NCBI RefSeq assembly: GCF_003254645.1
Contig: NZ_PNFD01000002.1
Location: 248,001-312,000 of the forward strand
Origin: Microbacterium suaedae
Lineage (GTDB): Bacteria > Actinomycetota > Actinomycetes > Actinomycetales > Microbacteriaceae
Direction: 5' to 3'
Length of the DNA stretch: 64,000 nucleotides
The notes under the pieces are model-generated. The model saw only the letters and a list, made by a program, of their open reading frames with translations, was not told where the DNA came from and ran no database searches. Each line of letters starts with the position of its first letter. Positions within the stretch are counted from its first letter, which is position 1. Both the position numbers and the translations under genes were made by a program. Shown one piece after another: positions 53,449 through 61,246 of the stretch.

Positions 53449-54014
53449 GCGCCGGAACGTCGAGCGCCGTTGGTCGTACACCCGTCTCGCGGGTCTCTCG
53501 CCGTCGCCGTGGATACGATCCGGTCGCGGTCGACGATTTCCTGGCCGATGCCCGCGCGGCCTTCGAATCGGGAACTGAGGGATCGTTGAGCGAGGCTGTT
53601 CGCACTGCGGCCTTTCCTCTCGTGCGCGGCGGATACGACATCGCGGGTGTCGACGCGGTGCTGGCCCGCGTCGAGGATGCGTTCGCGATGCGTGAGCGCG
53701 ACGCCCGGATCCGCGAAGAGGGCGCCGATGCCTGGGTGGCCGAGGCCCGTGCGGAGGCCCAGGTGCTCCTCGCGCGGATGACTCGCCCGCGCAGAGAGCG
53801 GTTCGATCGCGTCAGCTGGTTTCGCTCGGGGTATTCGACCGCCGAGGTCGACGTCGTCACCTCTCGCGTTGCGCGCTATTTCTCGGACGGTGACCCCGTG
53901 ACGCCCGATCAGTTGCGCGCCGCTGCCTTCCACCCGCAGCGCGGTGGGTATCGCGAGGAGCAGGTCGATGCCGTGCTCGACGCGGCCGTGCGCGTGATTC
54001 TCGCAGTGCGCTGA
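53445..54014 (+). CDS. Protein with four DivIVA-like (DivI1A) repeats
   Basis: 189 residues. Four GY-x4-VD-type units: RRGYDPVAVDDFLADARAAF (Gly-Tyr at 23-24), RGGYDIAGVDAVL (63-64), RSGYSTAEVDVVT (129-130) and RGGYREEQVDAVLDAA (168-169). These resemble the DivI1A motif of Wag31/DivIVA, which binds membranes and polar growth factors. No long coiled coil follows, so it is not Wag31 itself. Coupled to cdsA, so a role linking lipid synthesis and cell growth is possible. Conserved at this place in Microbacterium, as I recall. Confidence 0.8.
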   Translation: MSAGTSSAVGRTPVSRVSRRRRGYDPVAVDDFLADARAAFESGTEGSLSEAVRTAAFPLVRGGYDIAGVDAVLARVEDAFAMRERDARIREEGADAWVAEARAEAQVLLARMTRPRRERFDRVSWFRSGYSTAEVDVVTSRVARYFSDGDPVTPDQLRAAAFHPQRGGYREEQVDAVLDAAVRVILAVR

Positions 54015-54065
54015 AGAATCTGCAGGGCCGCCGACTCGGGTTGTCTCATTCAGGTAACAATCGGG

Positions 54066-54071
54066 TAGACT
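54066..54071 (+). promoter_or_regulatory. -10 element TAGACT, near-leaderless start of the lysozyme-like gene
   Basis: TAGACT ends 10 bases before the GTG at 54082; TTGTCT at 54041-54046 may be its -35. Confidence 0.45.
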
Positions 54072-54081
54072 TCCGAGCACT

Positions 54082-54864
54082 GTGACTTCTGCGAACAACG
54101 ACAACCGGCCCATGACCCGCCGTCAGGCGCGCGCCATCGAACGCTCCGCCGTTGCGGACGCCCGGCGCTCTCGCCGTGCCGTCGCGGTTGCTGAGCGCCG
54201 CGACTCGCGAACGACGTCCGTCGGATGGAGCGCCAGGCGCGCGACGGCGGCCGTTTTCGGCAGCATCGCGGCGGTCGGCTTCCTTGCCGCATCGCTCGCG
54301 CCCGTCGTGGGCTCGCAGATCGCGCAGGCCAGCCAGGACTCGGCACAGTCCGCCTATGCGACGGCAGCCGACGAGGCGCAGCTGTTCGCGGCTTCGGCGA
54401 AGGGCGGCTCTCTCGCGGCGCTCTCCACGGTCTCGTACGAGGCCGAACTGCGCACGCCGACACCGACGCCCGAGCCGGAACCTGAACCGGAGCCTGCGGC
54501 GATTGCCGAGGCGCCCGCTGAGGAGACCAGCGCGGAAGAAGAGGCTCTGCCGGCCCCCTACCAGCCCCCGGCGCCCTACTCGGGGGGTGGTGCCCCCGCC
54601 GAGTGGATGGCGGCGGCAGGCATCGCCGAAGCCGACTGGGTCTACGTCGACTACATCGTCAGTCGCGAGAGTGGCTGGAACCCGAACGCGACGAACCCGT
54701 CGTCGGGCGCCTGCGGCCTCGTCCAGGCCCTGCCGTGCAGCAAGGTGCCGGGCAACGGCTACGACCCCGTCGACAATCTGCGCTGGGGATCGGGGTACGC
54801 GATCGGCCGCTACGGCAGCTGGGCGAACGCGTACGCCTTCTGGACCGCCAACCACTGGTGGTGA
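54082..54864 (+). CDS. Secreted lytic transglycosylase / Rpf-like protein
   Basis: 260 residues. A 50-residue basic N-terminus precedes a membrane/signal helix (TAAVFGSIAAVGFLAASLAPVV). A Pro-Glu/Thr-rich linker (residues 125-170) leads to an SLT-like lysozyme domain: YVDYIVSRESGWNPNATNP with Glu196 as catalytic acid, GACGLVQALPCSKVPG and WGSGYAIGRYGSW. Cuts peptidoglycan at the surface. The last residues form an aromatic end (FWTANHWW). Related to the aggregation-promoting/transglycosylase proteins of actinobacteria. Confidence 0.85.
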   Translation: MTSANNDNRPMTRRQARAIERSAVADARRSRRAVAVAERRDSRTTSVGWSARRATAAVFGSIAAVGFLAASLAPVVGSQIAQASQDSAQSAYATAADEAQLFAASAKGGSLAALSTVSYEAELRTPTPTPEPEPEPEPAAIAEAPAEETSAEEEALPAPYQPPAPYSGGGAPAEWMAAAGIAEADWVYVDYIVSRESGWNPNATNPSSGACGLVQALPCSKVPGNGYDPVDNLRWGSGYAIGRYGSWANAYAFWTANHWW

Positions 54865-54870
54865 CCACGG

Positions 54871-55164
54871 GTGGCGAAGAAGGGCCGGTCGCGCCGGCGC
54901 CCTGATCGCCGCGCCTCCGACGACTCGTTCGATCGTCTGCTCTCGGGCTGGCGCCGCACAGAGGTGCGCCGCGGCTCCGAGTGGTCGGTGCAGCCCGTCG
55001 GGCCCGGCAGGTCCGACAAGCCGTACACGTGCCCGGGGTGTGGACGCGCGATCGAGCCCGGCGTCGCGCACCTCGTGACATGGCGCGAAGACGGCGTTCT
55101 CGGCGCCCGCGCCGACCTCGAGGCCCGCCGACATTGGCATTCGCACTGCTGGAACATCTTCTGA
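54871..55164 (+). CDS. Conserved small actinobacterial zinc-ribbon-like protein
   Basis: 97 residues. The basic N-terminal third (RSRRRPDRRA) is followed by YTCPGCGRAIEPGVAHLVTW and RRHWHSHCWNIF, giving Cys-x2-Cys and His-x-His-x-Cys ligands for one metal. Similar small proteins, often annotated as ATP/GTP-binding, occur across actinobacteria; function unknown. GTG start six bases after the lysozyme gene. Confidence 0.8.
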   Translation: MAKKGRSRRRPDRRASDDSFDRLLSGWRRTEVRRGSEWSVQPVGPGRSDKPYTCPGCGRAIEPGVAHLVTWREDGVLGARADLEARRHWHSHCWNIF

Positions 55165-55244
55165 TCTCACGCAACGTCGTCGTGACGGGACAGTATTCAT
55201 TATCCGTTTGCCTGGAGGGCACTCTCGCCTGGGGGTCGCCGCGA

Positions 55245-55250
55245 TAACGT
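55245..55250 (+). promoter_or_regulatory. -10 element TAACGT before the secreted putative effector gene
   Basis: TAACGT in CGATAACGT; the first ATG of the frame lies 25 bases later. GGCAAGAGA serves as a weak ribosome site. Confidence 0.4.
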
Positions 55251-55275
55251 GTCTGGGCGAGGCGACGGCAAGAGA

Positions 55276-55902
55276 ATGCGAATGAAGCGTGTGTGGAACC
55301 GAATGGCCGCGAGCGTTGCAGCGCTGGGCGCGGTGGCGGTTGCGACTCCGATGTTCGTCGGTGCGGCAGGCGTGGAGGATCAGCCCAATACCGTCACCTA
55401 CGCCGTGGTCGGCGATCTGGGCATCGAGGGTACGCAGGTCTCCCTCAATGAGCTTGAAGCTGCGGCCGACGCGTCGGGGCAGCCTCTCGAAGCAGTCGAT
55501 GAGAGTGGTACCTCACCGAAGGATCAGCTCACGGCCATGGCGTCTGACCCGAAGTGGGGACTCGTCAATTCCTGGAATGATAAGAAGGGCAGGAACATAT
55601 ACCTGCGATACGGGAACGGCGTCGGCTGGGGCTGGAACAAGGTCAAGACCAAGCACGGCGAGACGCAGACGATGATCGTCTCGGCCACTCAGAACTACTT
55701 CGATCGTACGAGGACATCCTCTTCCACAACGTCGTATCTGTACAGGGCCACCGTGAGGTTGTGGGAGTGCGGCCTGTCGTGCACCTTGAAGGACGAGGAA
55801 ATCCTGAAGGTGATCCACGAATCGAAGAATCGTAAGGGCGTCATCACCTCCTATTGCGACGGGCGAATCGTCTGCCCGAAATGGACGTGGGATGCCGTCT
55901 GA
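55276..55902 (+). CDS. Secreted four-cysteine protein of unknown family, possible toxin
   Basis: 208 residues. Signal peptide with basic start and hydrophobic core (AASVAALGAVAVATPMF), cleavage after VGA near residue 30. Residues 33-90 are acidic and look like a linker or prosegment. The C-terminal part (about 93-208) is basic and aromatic, with GWGWNKVKTKH ending at His127 and four Cys (165, 169, 194, 200) that could pair outside the cell. The start could also be the ATG at 55282. Codon use is unlike the neighbours: ATA, AGG and AAT codons appear. No family recognised; the arrangement with an overlapping acidic gene suggests an effector. Enzyme activity is not shown. Confidence 0.7.
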   Translation: MRMKRVWNRMAASVAALGAVAVATPMFVGAAGVEDQPNTVTYAVVGDLGIEGTQVSLNELEAAADASGQPLEAVDESGTSPKDQLTAMASDPKWGLVNSWNDKKGRNIYLRYGNGVGWGWNKVKTKHGETQTMIVSATQNYFDRTRTSSSTTSYLYRATVRLWECGLSCTLKDEEILKVIHESKNRKGVITSYCDGRIVCPKWTWDAV

Positions 55903-56233
55903 CACAGATGTGGACTGGGCCGGCCTGATCAAGGCGGCCGTCGAGTCATGGCTCAGCGTTCCGAACGTCTCCGTCACCGAGCGCGACCATGAGGTGATCG
56001 TGGAGTTTGACGGACGCCCGTCGTTTCGGCCAGGGCGCTTCGGCACGTGCTTCTCGGTGCCGAGCGGACCCGACGACCCGCTCTGGGACCGATTCGACGA
56101 CGACGAGCACGACGTAGATTTGTGGGTGTCGCTTGCCGTCGTCGTCGACGTGATGGAGCGATACGAGGCCATCGAGAACGAGAAGATCCCCGGTCCGGAC
56201 GAGCGCGGCGTGCGCTGGCTGCCGGAACTCTGA
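55892..56233 (+). CDS. Small acidic protein, putative immunity partner
   Basis: 113 residues, no signal peptide, so cytosolic. I count 26 Asp/Glu against about 10 Lys/Arg; runs such as FDDDEHDVD are strongly acidic. DVDWAGLIKAAVESWL at the start and LWVSLAVVVDVMERYEAIE suggest two helices around a beta sheet. The ATG lies 11 bases before the end of the upstream gene, so synthesis is coupled. Charge complementarity and order match known toxin-immunity pairs; this is inference. Codons GTA and TTG are rare nearby. Confidence 0.7.
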   Translation: MPSDTDVDWAGLIKAAVESWLSVPNVSVTERDHEVIVEFDGRPSFRPGRFGTCFSVPSGPDDPLWDRFDDDEHDVDLWVSLAVVVDVMERYEAIENEKIPGPDERGVRWLPEL

Positions 56234-56259
56234 GCGTGCCGCGGACGCCGGTTGGTCGG

Positions 56260-56265
56260 TAGTGT
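56260..56265 (+). promoter_or_regulatory. -10 element TAGTGT before the alpha/beta hydrolase
   Basis: TAGTGT lies 65 bases before the GTG at 56331. It favours the downstream GTG over an in-frame GTG at 56262. Confidence 0.45.
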
Positions 56266-56330
56266 TCTCGAGTGCTCCGCGACCACGCGACGTTGCGGAG
56301 CGGGAACATCTACTGATCGAGGAGGCCCGT

Positions 56331-57044
56331 GTGGAGATCCGCGGAGCGACACAGCTGCCCGCCCGCCGCGAGGACATCGAACTGCGCACGTCCGACGGGC
56401 TCACGCTCGTCGGGGAGCTGGCTCTCCCGCTCGAGCGCGACCCCGTGGCGACCCTCGTCACCCTGCACCCGCTGCCGACGCACGGCGGGTTCATGGACTC
56501 GCACATCATCCGCAAGGCCGCGGCGCGGCTGCCGGCGCTCGCGGATCTCGCGGTGCTGCGCTTCAACACCCGAGGCACGGCATCGCCACGCGGGACGAGC
56601 GAGGGTGAGTTCGGCGACGGCGTCGCGGAACGCGCCGACGTCGAGGCTGCAATGCGCTTCGTCGCGGAGCGCGATCTCCCGAACCCCTGGCTCGTGGGCT
56701 GGTCGTTCGGCACCGAGCTGACGCTGAAGTACGGGCGGGATCACTCGATCGCGGGGGCGATCCTTCTGTCGCCGCCCCTGCACCGCACGACGCCCGAGGA
56801 ACTCGCGGCGTGGCAGGGGGAGGAACGCCCCCTCGTCGCCCTCATTCCGGAGCACGACGACTTCTTGCGCCCCCCGGAGGCGCGCGAGCGCTTCGCCTCC
56901 GTGCCGAACGCGCGCCTCATCGAGGTGGAGGACGGCAAGCACCTGTGGGTGGGGGAGAAGCAGACCACTCGCGTGCTGAATGAGATCGTCTCGCTTGTCC
57001 GCCCTGAGGCGGCCCCGTTGCCGACTGAGTGGCCCGACGCCTGA
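56331..57044 (+). CDS. Alpha/beta hydrolase
   Basis: 237 residues. IELRTSDGLTLVGELALP, then TLHPLPTHGGFMDSH, FNTRGTASPRGTSEG, and the nucleophile elbow VGWSFGTELTLKY (G-x-S-x-G with Ser). Acid Asp in IPEHDDFLRP and His in VEDGKHLWVGE complete the triad. Resembles YqhA/YfhR-type short serine hydrolases. GTG chosen for the GGAGG site at 56321-56325. Substrate unknown. Confidence 0.84.
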   Translation: MEIRGATQLPARREDIELRTSDGLTLVGELALPLERDPVATLVTLHPLPTHGGFMDSHIIRKAAARLPALADLAVLRFNTRGTASPRGTSEGEFGDGVAERADVEAAMRFVAERDLPNPWLVGWSFGTELTLKYGRDHSIAGAILLSPPLHRTTPEELAAWQGEERPLVALIPEHDDFLRPPEARERFASVPNARLIEVEDGKHLWVGEKQTTRVLNEIVSLVRPEAAPLPTEWPDA

Positions 57045-57054
57045 CGCGACGTCG

Positions 57055-57078
57055 GAACGAGCGGCTCAGCGCTCGTTC
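57055..57078. terminator. Hairpin between convergent hydrolase and AI-2E genes
   Basis: GAACGAGCG and CGCTCGTTC pair over the 6-base loop GCTCAG. The right arm is also the last codons of the AI-2E gene. May stop the hydrolase transcript. Confidence 0.5.
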
Positions 57079-58115
57079 ATCCGCGGGATCAGCACCTGCC
57101 GGTAGACGATCAGGATGCTCGCTGCGACGGGAATCGCGATGAGCGCACCCAGCAGGCCGAGCAGCGTGCCGCCCGCGAGTGCCGCCACGACCACGACTCC
57201 GCCGGGGACCGACACGGCGCGGCTCATGATGCGCGGCGACAGCACGTACGCCTCGATCTGCATGTACACGAGGTAGTAGATCGCGGCGATGAGAGCCGTG
57301 GTCGTGTCCCCGACGCTCGGCATCAGGCAGACGAGCACGATGATCGTCGATCCGGTCACGGTTCCCACGAGCGGGATCATCGAGCCGAGGAACGCGATCA
57401 CGGCGAGGACCATCGCGAACGGCGCGTCGATGATCGACAGAAAGATCGCGCTGAGGACGCCGTTGGTCGCTGCGAGCGTCACCTGCCCCATCACGTAGTA
57501 GCCGACCGAGTCGGTGATCTGCTCGGCGATGTGAATGAATCCCTCGCGGCGCGAGGCGGGCACGATCTGATAGATCGCGTTTTTCAGCGACGGCGTCGAT
57601 GCCGTGAGGTACAGCGTGAGAATCAGGATGATGAGGGCGCCGAAGAGCCCGTTCGCGACGCCGACCGTGACGTTCACGAGGCTCTCGCTGATCGAGAAGA
57701 TGTTGTTAGTGAGCCAGCCGTTGACCGCGTCCAGCAGGACGGGGACATCGAGATTGGGGAAGGTGCCGCTGATCCAGGCCTCGAGATCTGTGTTCCAGGC
57801 GGAGCGATTGAGCGTGAGAGTGATTCGTCGGACGAGCTGCGAGACCTGATCGATCAGGACGGGGATCACGATGAGGAGGATCCCCGCGAAGACCGCCAAC
57901 ACGCCGACGATCGCCACGAGCACCGCGGCCCAGCGGGGGAGACGCCGCCGTTCGAGCCATGAGACGACGGGGTCGAGACCGAGGGAGATGAACAGCGCCG
58001 TACCGACGTAGAGAAGCACGGTCGACATGCTCTCGATGCTCTGCAGCAGGATGATCGCGAGGCCGACCCCGAGGGTGGCGATGAAGCCCAGACGGAACGG
58101 GTTGTGGATCTTCAT
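57066..58115 (-). CDS. AI-2E family transporter (YdiK/PerM type)
   Basis: 349 residues with eight membrane segments in the family layout: two pairs at the N-terminus, a cytosolic/periplasmic middle helix region (residues 95-150), then VAALAGGTLLGLLGALIAIPVAA at the end. The family exports small molecules or Na+/H+; the autoinducer-2 name comes from one member. Function here unknown. ATG 58115 begins KIHNPFRLG. Confidence 0.86.
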   Translation of the reverse strand: MKIHNPFRLGFIATLGVGLAIILLQSIESMSTVLLYVGTALFISLGLDPVVSWLERRRLPRWAAVLVAIVGVLAVFAGILLIVIPVLIDQVSQLVRRITLTLNRSAWNTDLEAWISGTFPNLDVPVLLDAVNGWLTNNIFSISESLVNVTVGVANGLFGALIILILTLYLTASTPSLKNAIYQIVPASRREGFIHIAEQITDSVGYYVMGQVTLAATNGVLSAIFLSIIDAPFAMVLAVIAFLGSMIPLVGTVTGSTIIVLVCLMPSVGDTTTALIAAIYYLVYMQIEAYVLSPRIMSRAVSVPGGVVVVAALAGGTLLGLLGALIAIPVAASILIVYRQVLIPRMNER

Positions 58116-58241
58116 GGATCTCCTGCGGGGAAGACGGGCACGGTTGGCCGGACGGTCTCCGCTGAGGGTACCCGGCGCGCGGGGATGGGCGGGGTCAGCA
58201 CGCCCAGAAGCGAGGCGTCTCGGATTCTCAGGAGCCGTCGC

Positions 58242-58247
58242 TAGTCT
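58242..58247 (+). promoter_or_regulatory. -10 element TAGTCT
   Basis: TAGTCT lies 60 bases before the GTG at 58308; GAGGAG near 58292 is the ribosome site. Promoter of the long membrane protein gene. Confidence 0.45.
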
Positions 58248-58307
58248 GGGGAATCTGCGACGTCGGGGGCGAGGCGCACCCGACACCCGAACGAGGAGAG
58301 TTGATCC

Positions 58308-60251
58308 GTGCGATTTGTGTGGGCGGTCATCGCATTCTTGGCCGCCGTGGGCCTCATCGGCGCGGGAGTCGCGCAGCTGACGGTGTTGCGCGGTCCTGAC
58401 ACCGTCACGAGTCAGGTCGACGCGCCCGATCCCGATGCGCGCTACACCGTGATCGATGCCGCGGTGCTGAAGGCTCACCCCGGGCAGCAGGAGCTGAGGA
58501 TCGCAGGCGCGGAGCAGGAGATCTTCGCGGCGTTCGGACGAACCGCAGACATGCAGGCCTGGCTCTCGGACACGAGCTACAACCATGCGACGCTCCGCGA
58601 GGATGTCGAGGAAGACGCCTCGCCGGTGGCCGTCGAGGTCGTGGAGCCGACGAACGCCTACCAGGACACGGGCGAGCGGGTGCGATGGAATCCGCGGAAC
58701 GCCGATGTGTGGGTCGAACAGATGACGGCGGACGACGAGCTGGTGAGATCGTTCACACTGCCCGCCGGCATGAGCCTGCTCGTCGCGACCGATGGCACCG
58801 AGCCGGCGCCTTCGGACATCAGCGTCACCTGGCAGAGGTCGGTGACGACGCCGTGGGCGGGACCTCTCATCGCTCTGGGCTGCGTCGCCCTGCTGATCGG
58901 GCTGATCTTCTGGATCGCCGGCTTCGTGCACCTGCGTCGCCGCCGCGGGCCGCGACGCAAGGGACCGAAGAAGCCGCCGACGGGGCGTCCGTCGTCCGAG
59001 GCTTCGTCGTCCGAGCGCGCGGAGATCGCCGCGCCCGCAACGGGCGACGGCTCGGATGAGGCGACCACCGGCGCCGCCGCCGAGGAAGAGCCCGAGACGC
59101 GGACGCCGGACGGTGAGACGCCCGATGAGACGACGCGCAAGAGCGTCACAGCACGTCGGGGCGCTCGCCGAGCGATTCTCGTCATCCCGGCCATCGCCGT
59201 CGGCGGCGCGCTTCTCGCTGGATGCTCGCCCACGGCGTGGCCCGACTTCTCGACAACACCGACGCCCACCGTCGAACCGACGGAAGCCCCCGACACCGAG
59301 ACTCCGGCGCTCACCGACGCGCAGGCGCAGCGCATCGTCTCCAACATGGCGCAGACGATGGCCGAGGCCGACGAGGAGAACGACACCGAGAAGGCGGAGG
59401 GGCGACTCACCGGTGCCGCTCTGGAGATGCGCTCGACCGCGTATGGCATCCGCAAGGAGGTCGAGGGCTATGCCGTGCCGACGGCACTCCCCGATGGCGA
59501 CGTCAGCGTTCTCCTTCCGCAGGCGAACGACGGGTGGCCGCGGACAGCGCTCATCGTCGTCAGCCCGAAGGAGGAAGACGGTGAAGAGGAGACGAAGGCG
59601 ACTCCGACCGTCCTGATGGCGACGCAGTCGAGCCCGTGGGAGACCTACAAGGCGTCCTACATGGGGTCGATCGCAGCGAGCACCGAGCTCCCCGAGCTCG
59701 CGCCCGCCTGGCTGGGCGCCGCACTCGTCCCGCCGGATTCTTCCTTCCTGCAGATCGCTCCCGACGAACTCGCCACCGCGTACGCCGACATCGTCGGCAA
59801 GTCGGAGGACAGCGAGTACGCCGAGCTCTTTGACATCGAATCGGATCCTTTCCTCACCGCGCTCAGCGAGAAGCGCCGGACGACTCGGGATACGTTCAAC
59901 GAGACGGCCGAGGGGACCGCCGAGATCACCTTCGACGAGCGGGCAGGCGACACAGACGCTCTGGCCCTCGCGACGTTCAACAGCGGCGCGATCGTCGCGG
60001 TTTCGATGAACGACTCCGAGACGCTGAAGCCGACGGACGAGGACGGCGTCATCAAGATCCCCGAGGCGCCCGAGATCCAGCATTTCGTCGGTGAGGAGGA
60101 GACCACCACTGGGCTCACGACCAGCTACGCGAGCCAGCTGTTCTTCTACGTGCCGGCCAAGGCATCCGATGAGCCGATCCGCGTCCTGGGCTTCACGTAC
60201 GGGCTCGCAGACTCGGAGCTGCTCCCGGAGCCCGAAGACGAGGAAGAATAG
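58308..60251 (+). CDS. 647-residue membrane protein with internal lipobox-like segment
   Basis: Three hydrophobic segments: residues 4-20, 184-206 and 289-305. The first and second bracket an extracytoplasmic domain; a basic and then acidic Ser/Glu-rich cytosolic stretch (207-288) follows; the third, ending LLAGC at 302-306, looks like a lipoprotein signal, and a large external domain (310-647) begins with a Thr-Pro-Glu linker. It reads like a membrane protein fused to a former lipoprotein. Domain families not recognised. GTG start. 36 bases before the TPR gene. Confidence 0.7.
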   Translation: MRFVWAVIAFLAAVGLIGAGVAQLTVLRGPDTVTSQVDAPDPDARYTVIDAAVLKAHPGQQELRIAGAEQEIFAAFGRTADMQAWLSDTSYNHATLREDVEEDASPVAVEVVEPTNAYQDTGERVRWNPRNADVWVEQMTADDELVRSFTLPAGMSLLVATDGTEPAPSDISVTWQRSVTTPWAGPLIALGCVALLIGLIFWIAGFVHLRRRRGPRRKGPKKPPTGRPSSEASSSERAEIAAPATGDGSDEATTGAAAEEEPETRTPDGETPDETTRKSVTARRGARRAILVIPAIAVGGALLAGCSPTAWPDFSTTPTPTVEPTEAPDTETPALTDAQAQRIVSNMAQTMAEADEENDTEKAEGRLTGAALEMRSTAYGIRKEVEGYAVPTALPDGDVSVLLPQANDGWPRTALIVVSPKEEDGEEETKATPTVLMATQSSPWETYKASYMGSIAASTELPELAPAWLGAALVPPDSSFLQIAPDELATAYADIVGKSEDSEYAELFDIESDPFLTALSEKRRTTRDTFNETAEGTAEITFDERAGDTDALALATFNSGAIVAVSMNDSETLKPTDEDGVIKIPEAPEIQHFVGEEETTTGLTTSYASQLFFYVPAKASDEPIRVLGFTYGLADSELLPEPEDEEE

Positions 60252-60287
60252 TTCCTGAACATCCCTGACGAACACGAAAGGTGATCG

Positions 60288-61241
60288 ATGTCTGACGCCT
60301 CTCTCGGATCCGCTCTGCGCGGCGCCGTGGACCTGTCCTCTCTGCGCAACCAGCCCCCGGCCTCGCAGCCCGGTGCGCCGTCGGGCGGTGCGGGCGCGGC
60401 CGCTTCGTCGGGCGGTGAGCCCGAGGTGGTGATGCACGTCGACGACCAGAGCTTCGGTCGCGTGATGGAGCTGTCGGCGCAGTACCCGTTCGTTGTGCAG
60501 CTGTGGGCCGAGCAGGTTCCGCAGACGGTCACGCAGGGTGAGCTCTTCGAACGCGTGACGCGTTCGTACGGGGGCCGCATCGTCCTCGCGCGCGTCGACG
60601 CATCGCGCGCGCCGCAGGTCACTCAGATGTTCCAGCAGAACGGCTGGCCCATGACGATCGGCGTGATCGGTCAGCGGCCGGTCCCGGTCCCCGACCAGGA
60701 ATACGGCGAAGAGCAGGTGCGCGACCTCTTCGAGCAGATCCTCCAGCTCGCCGCGAACGCCGGTGTCACGGGCATCGTCGCGGCTTCGGGCGAGGACGAG
60801 ACGCCCGAAGAGCCTGCCGAGCCGACGCTGCCGCCCCTGCACCAGGAGGCCTTCGACGCGATCCAGCGCGGCGACTACGACTCGGCGGTCGCGGCGTACG
60901 AGAAAGCGCTCACGGAGAATCCGCGCGACGACGACGCGCAGGCCGGTCTCGCCCAGGTCAGCCTCCTGAAACGAGTCGAGGGTGCCGATCTGCAGGCGGC
61001 GCGTCAGGCTGCGGCCGACGCGCCCGGCGACGTCGACGCCCAGCTCGCCGTCGCAGATCTCGATATGGCCGGCGGTCACGTCGATGATGCCTTCGAAAGA
61101 CTGCTCGACGCCTTCGCCGCGCAGGCGGGGGACGAGCGTGTGCGGATCAAGGATCGCCTGCTGGAGCTCTTCGGGCTCGTCGGGCAGGCGGATCCGCGCG
61201 TCGTCGCGGCACGTACGCGGTTGACGAACCTGCTGTTCTGA
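60288..61241 (+). CDS. Thioredoxin-fold/TPR co-chaperone (CnoX/YbbN-like)
   Basis: 317 residues. Residues about 48-165 have a thioredoxin fold (VVMHVDDQSFGRVMELSA, FVVQLWAEQVPQT) lacking the CxxC redox pair. Residues 185-315 carry TPR-like helices (AFDAIQRGDYDSAVAAYEKAL). CnoX proteins hold unfolded, oxidised substrates and pass them to chaperonin. N-terminal 45 residues are low complexity. ATG with AAAGGTGA. Confidence 0.85.
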   Translation: MSDASLGSALRGAVDLSSLRNQPPASQPGAPSGGAGAAASSGGEPEVVMHVDDQSFGRVMELSAQYPFVVQLWAEQVPQTVTQGELFERVTRSYGGRIVLARVDASRAPQVTQMFQQNGWPMTIGVIGQRPVPVPDQEYGEEQVRDLFEQILQLAANAGVTGIVAASGEDETPEEPAEPTLPPLHQEAFDAIQRGDYDSAVAAYEKALTENPRDDDAQAGLAQVSLLKRVEGADLQAARQAAADAPGDVDAQLAVADLDMAGGHVDDAFERLLDAFAAQAGDERVRIKDRLLELFGLVGQADPRVVAARTRLTNLLF

Positions 61242-61246
61242 CCCGC

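Noticed and set aside
57066-61079. Very long open frame on the - strand running past the AI-2E gene
   Set aside because: Only the part to 58115 matches a family; the rest is antisense to two well-supported + strand genes and is Arg/His-rich, an effect of high GC at third positions.
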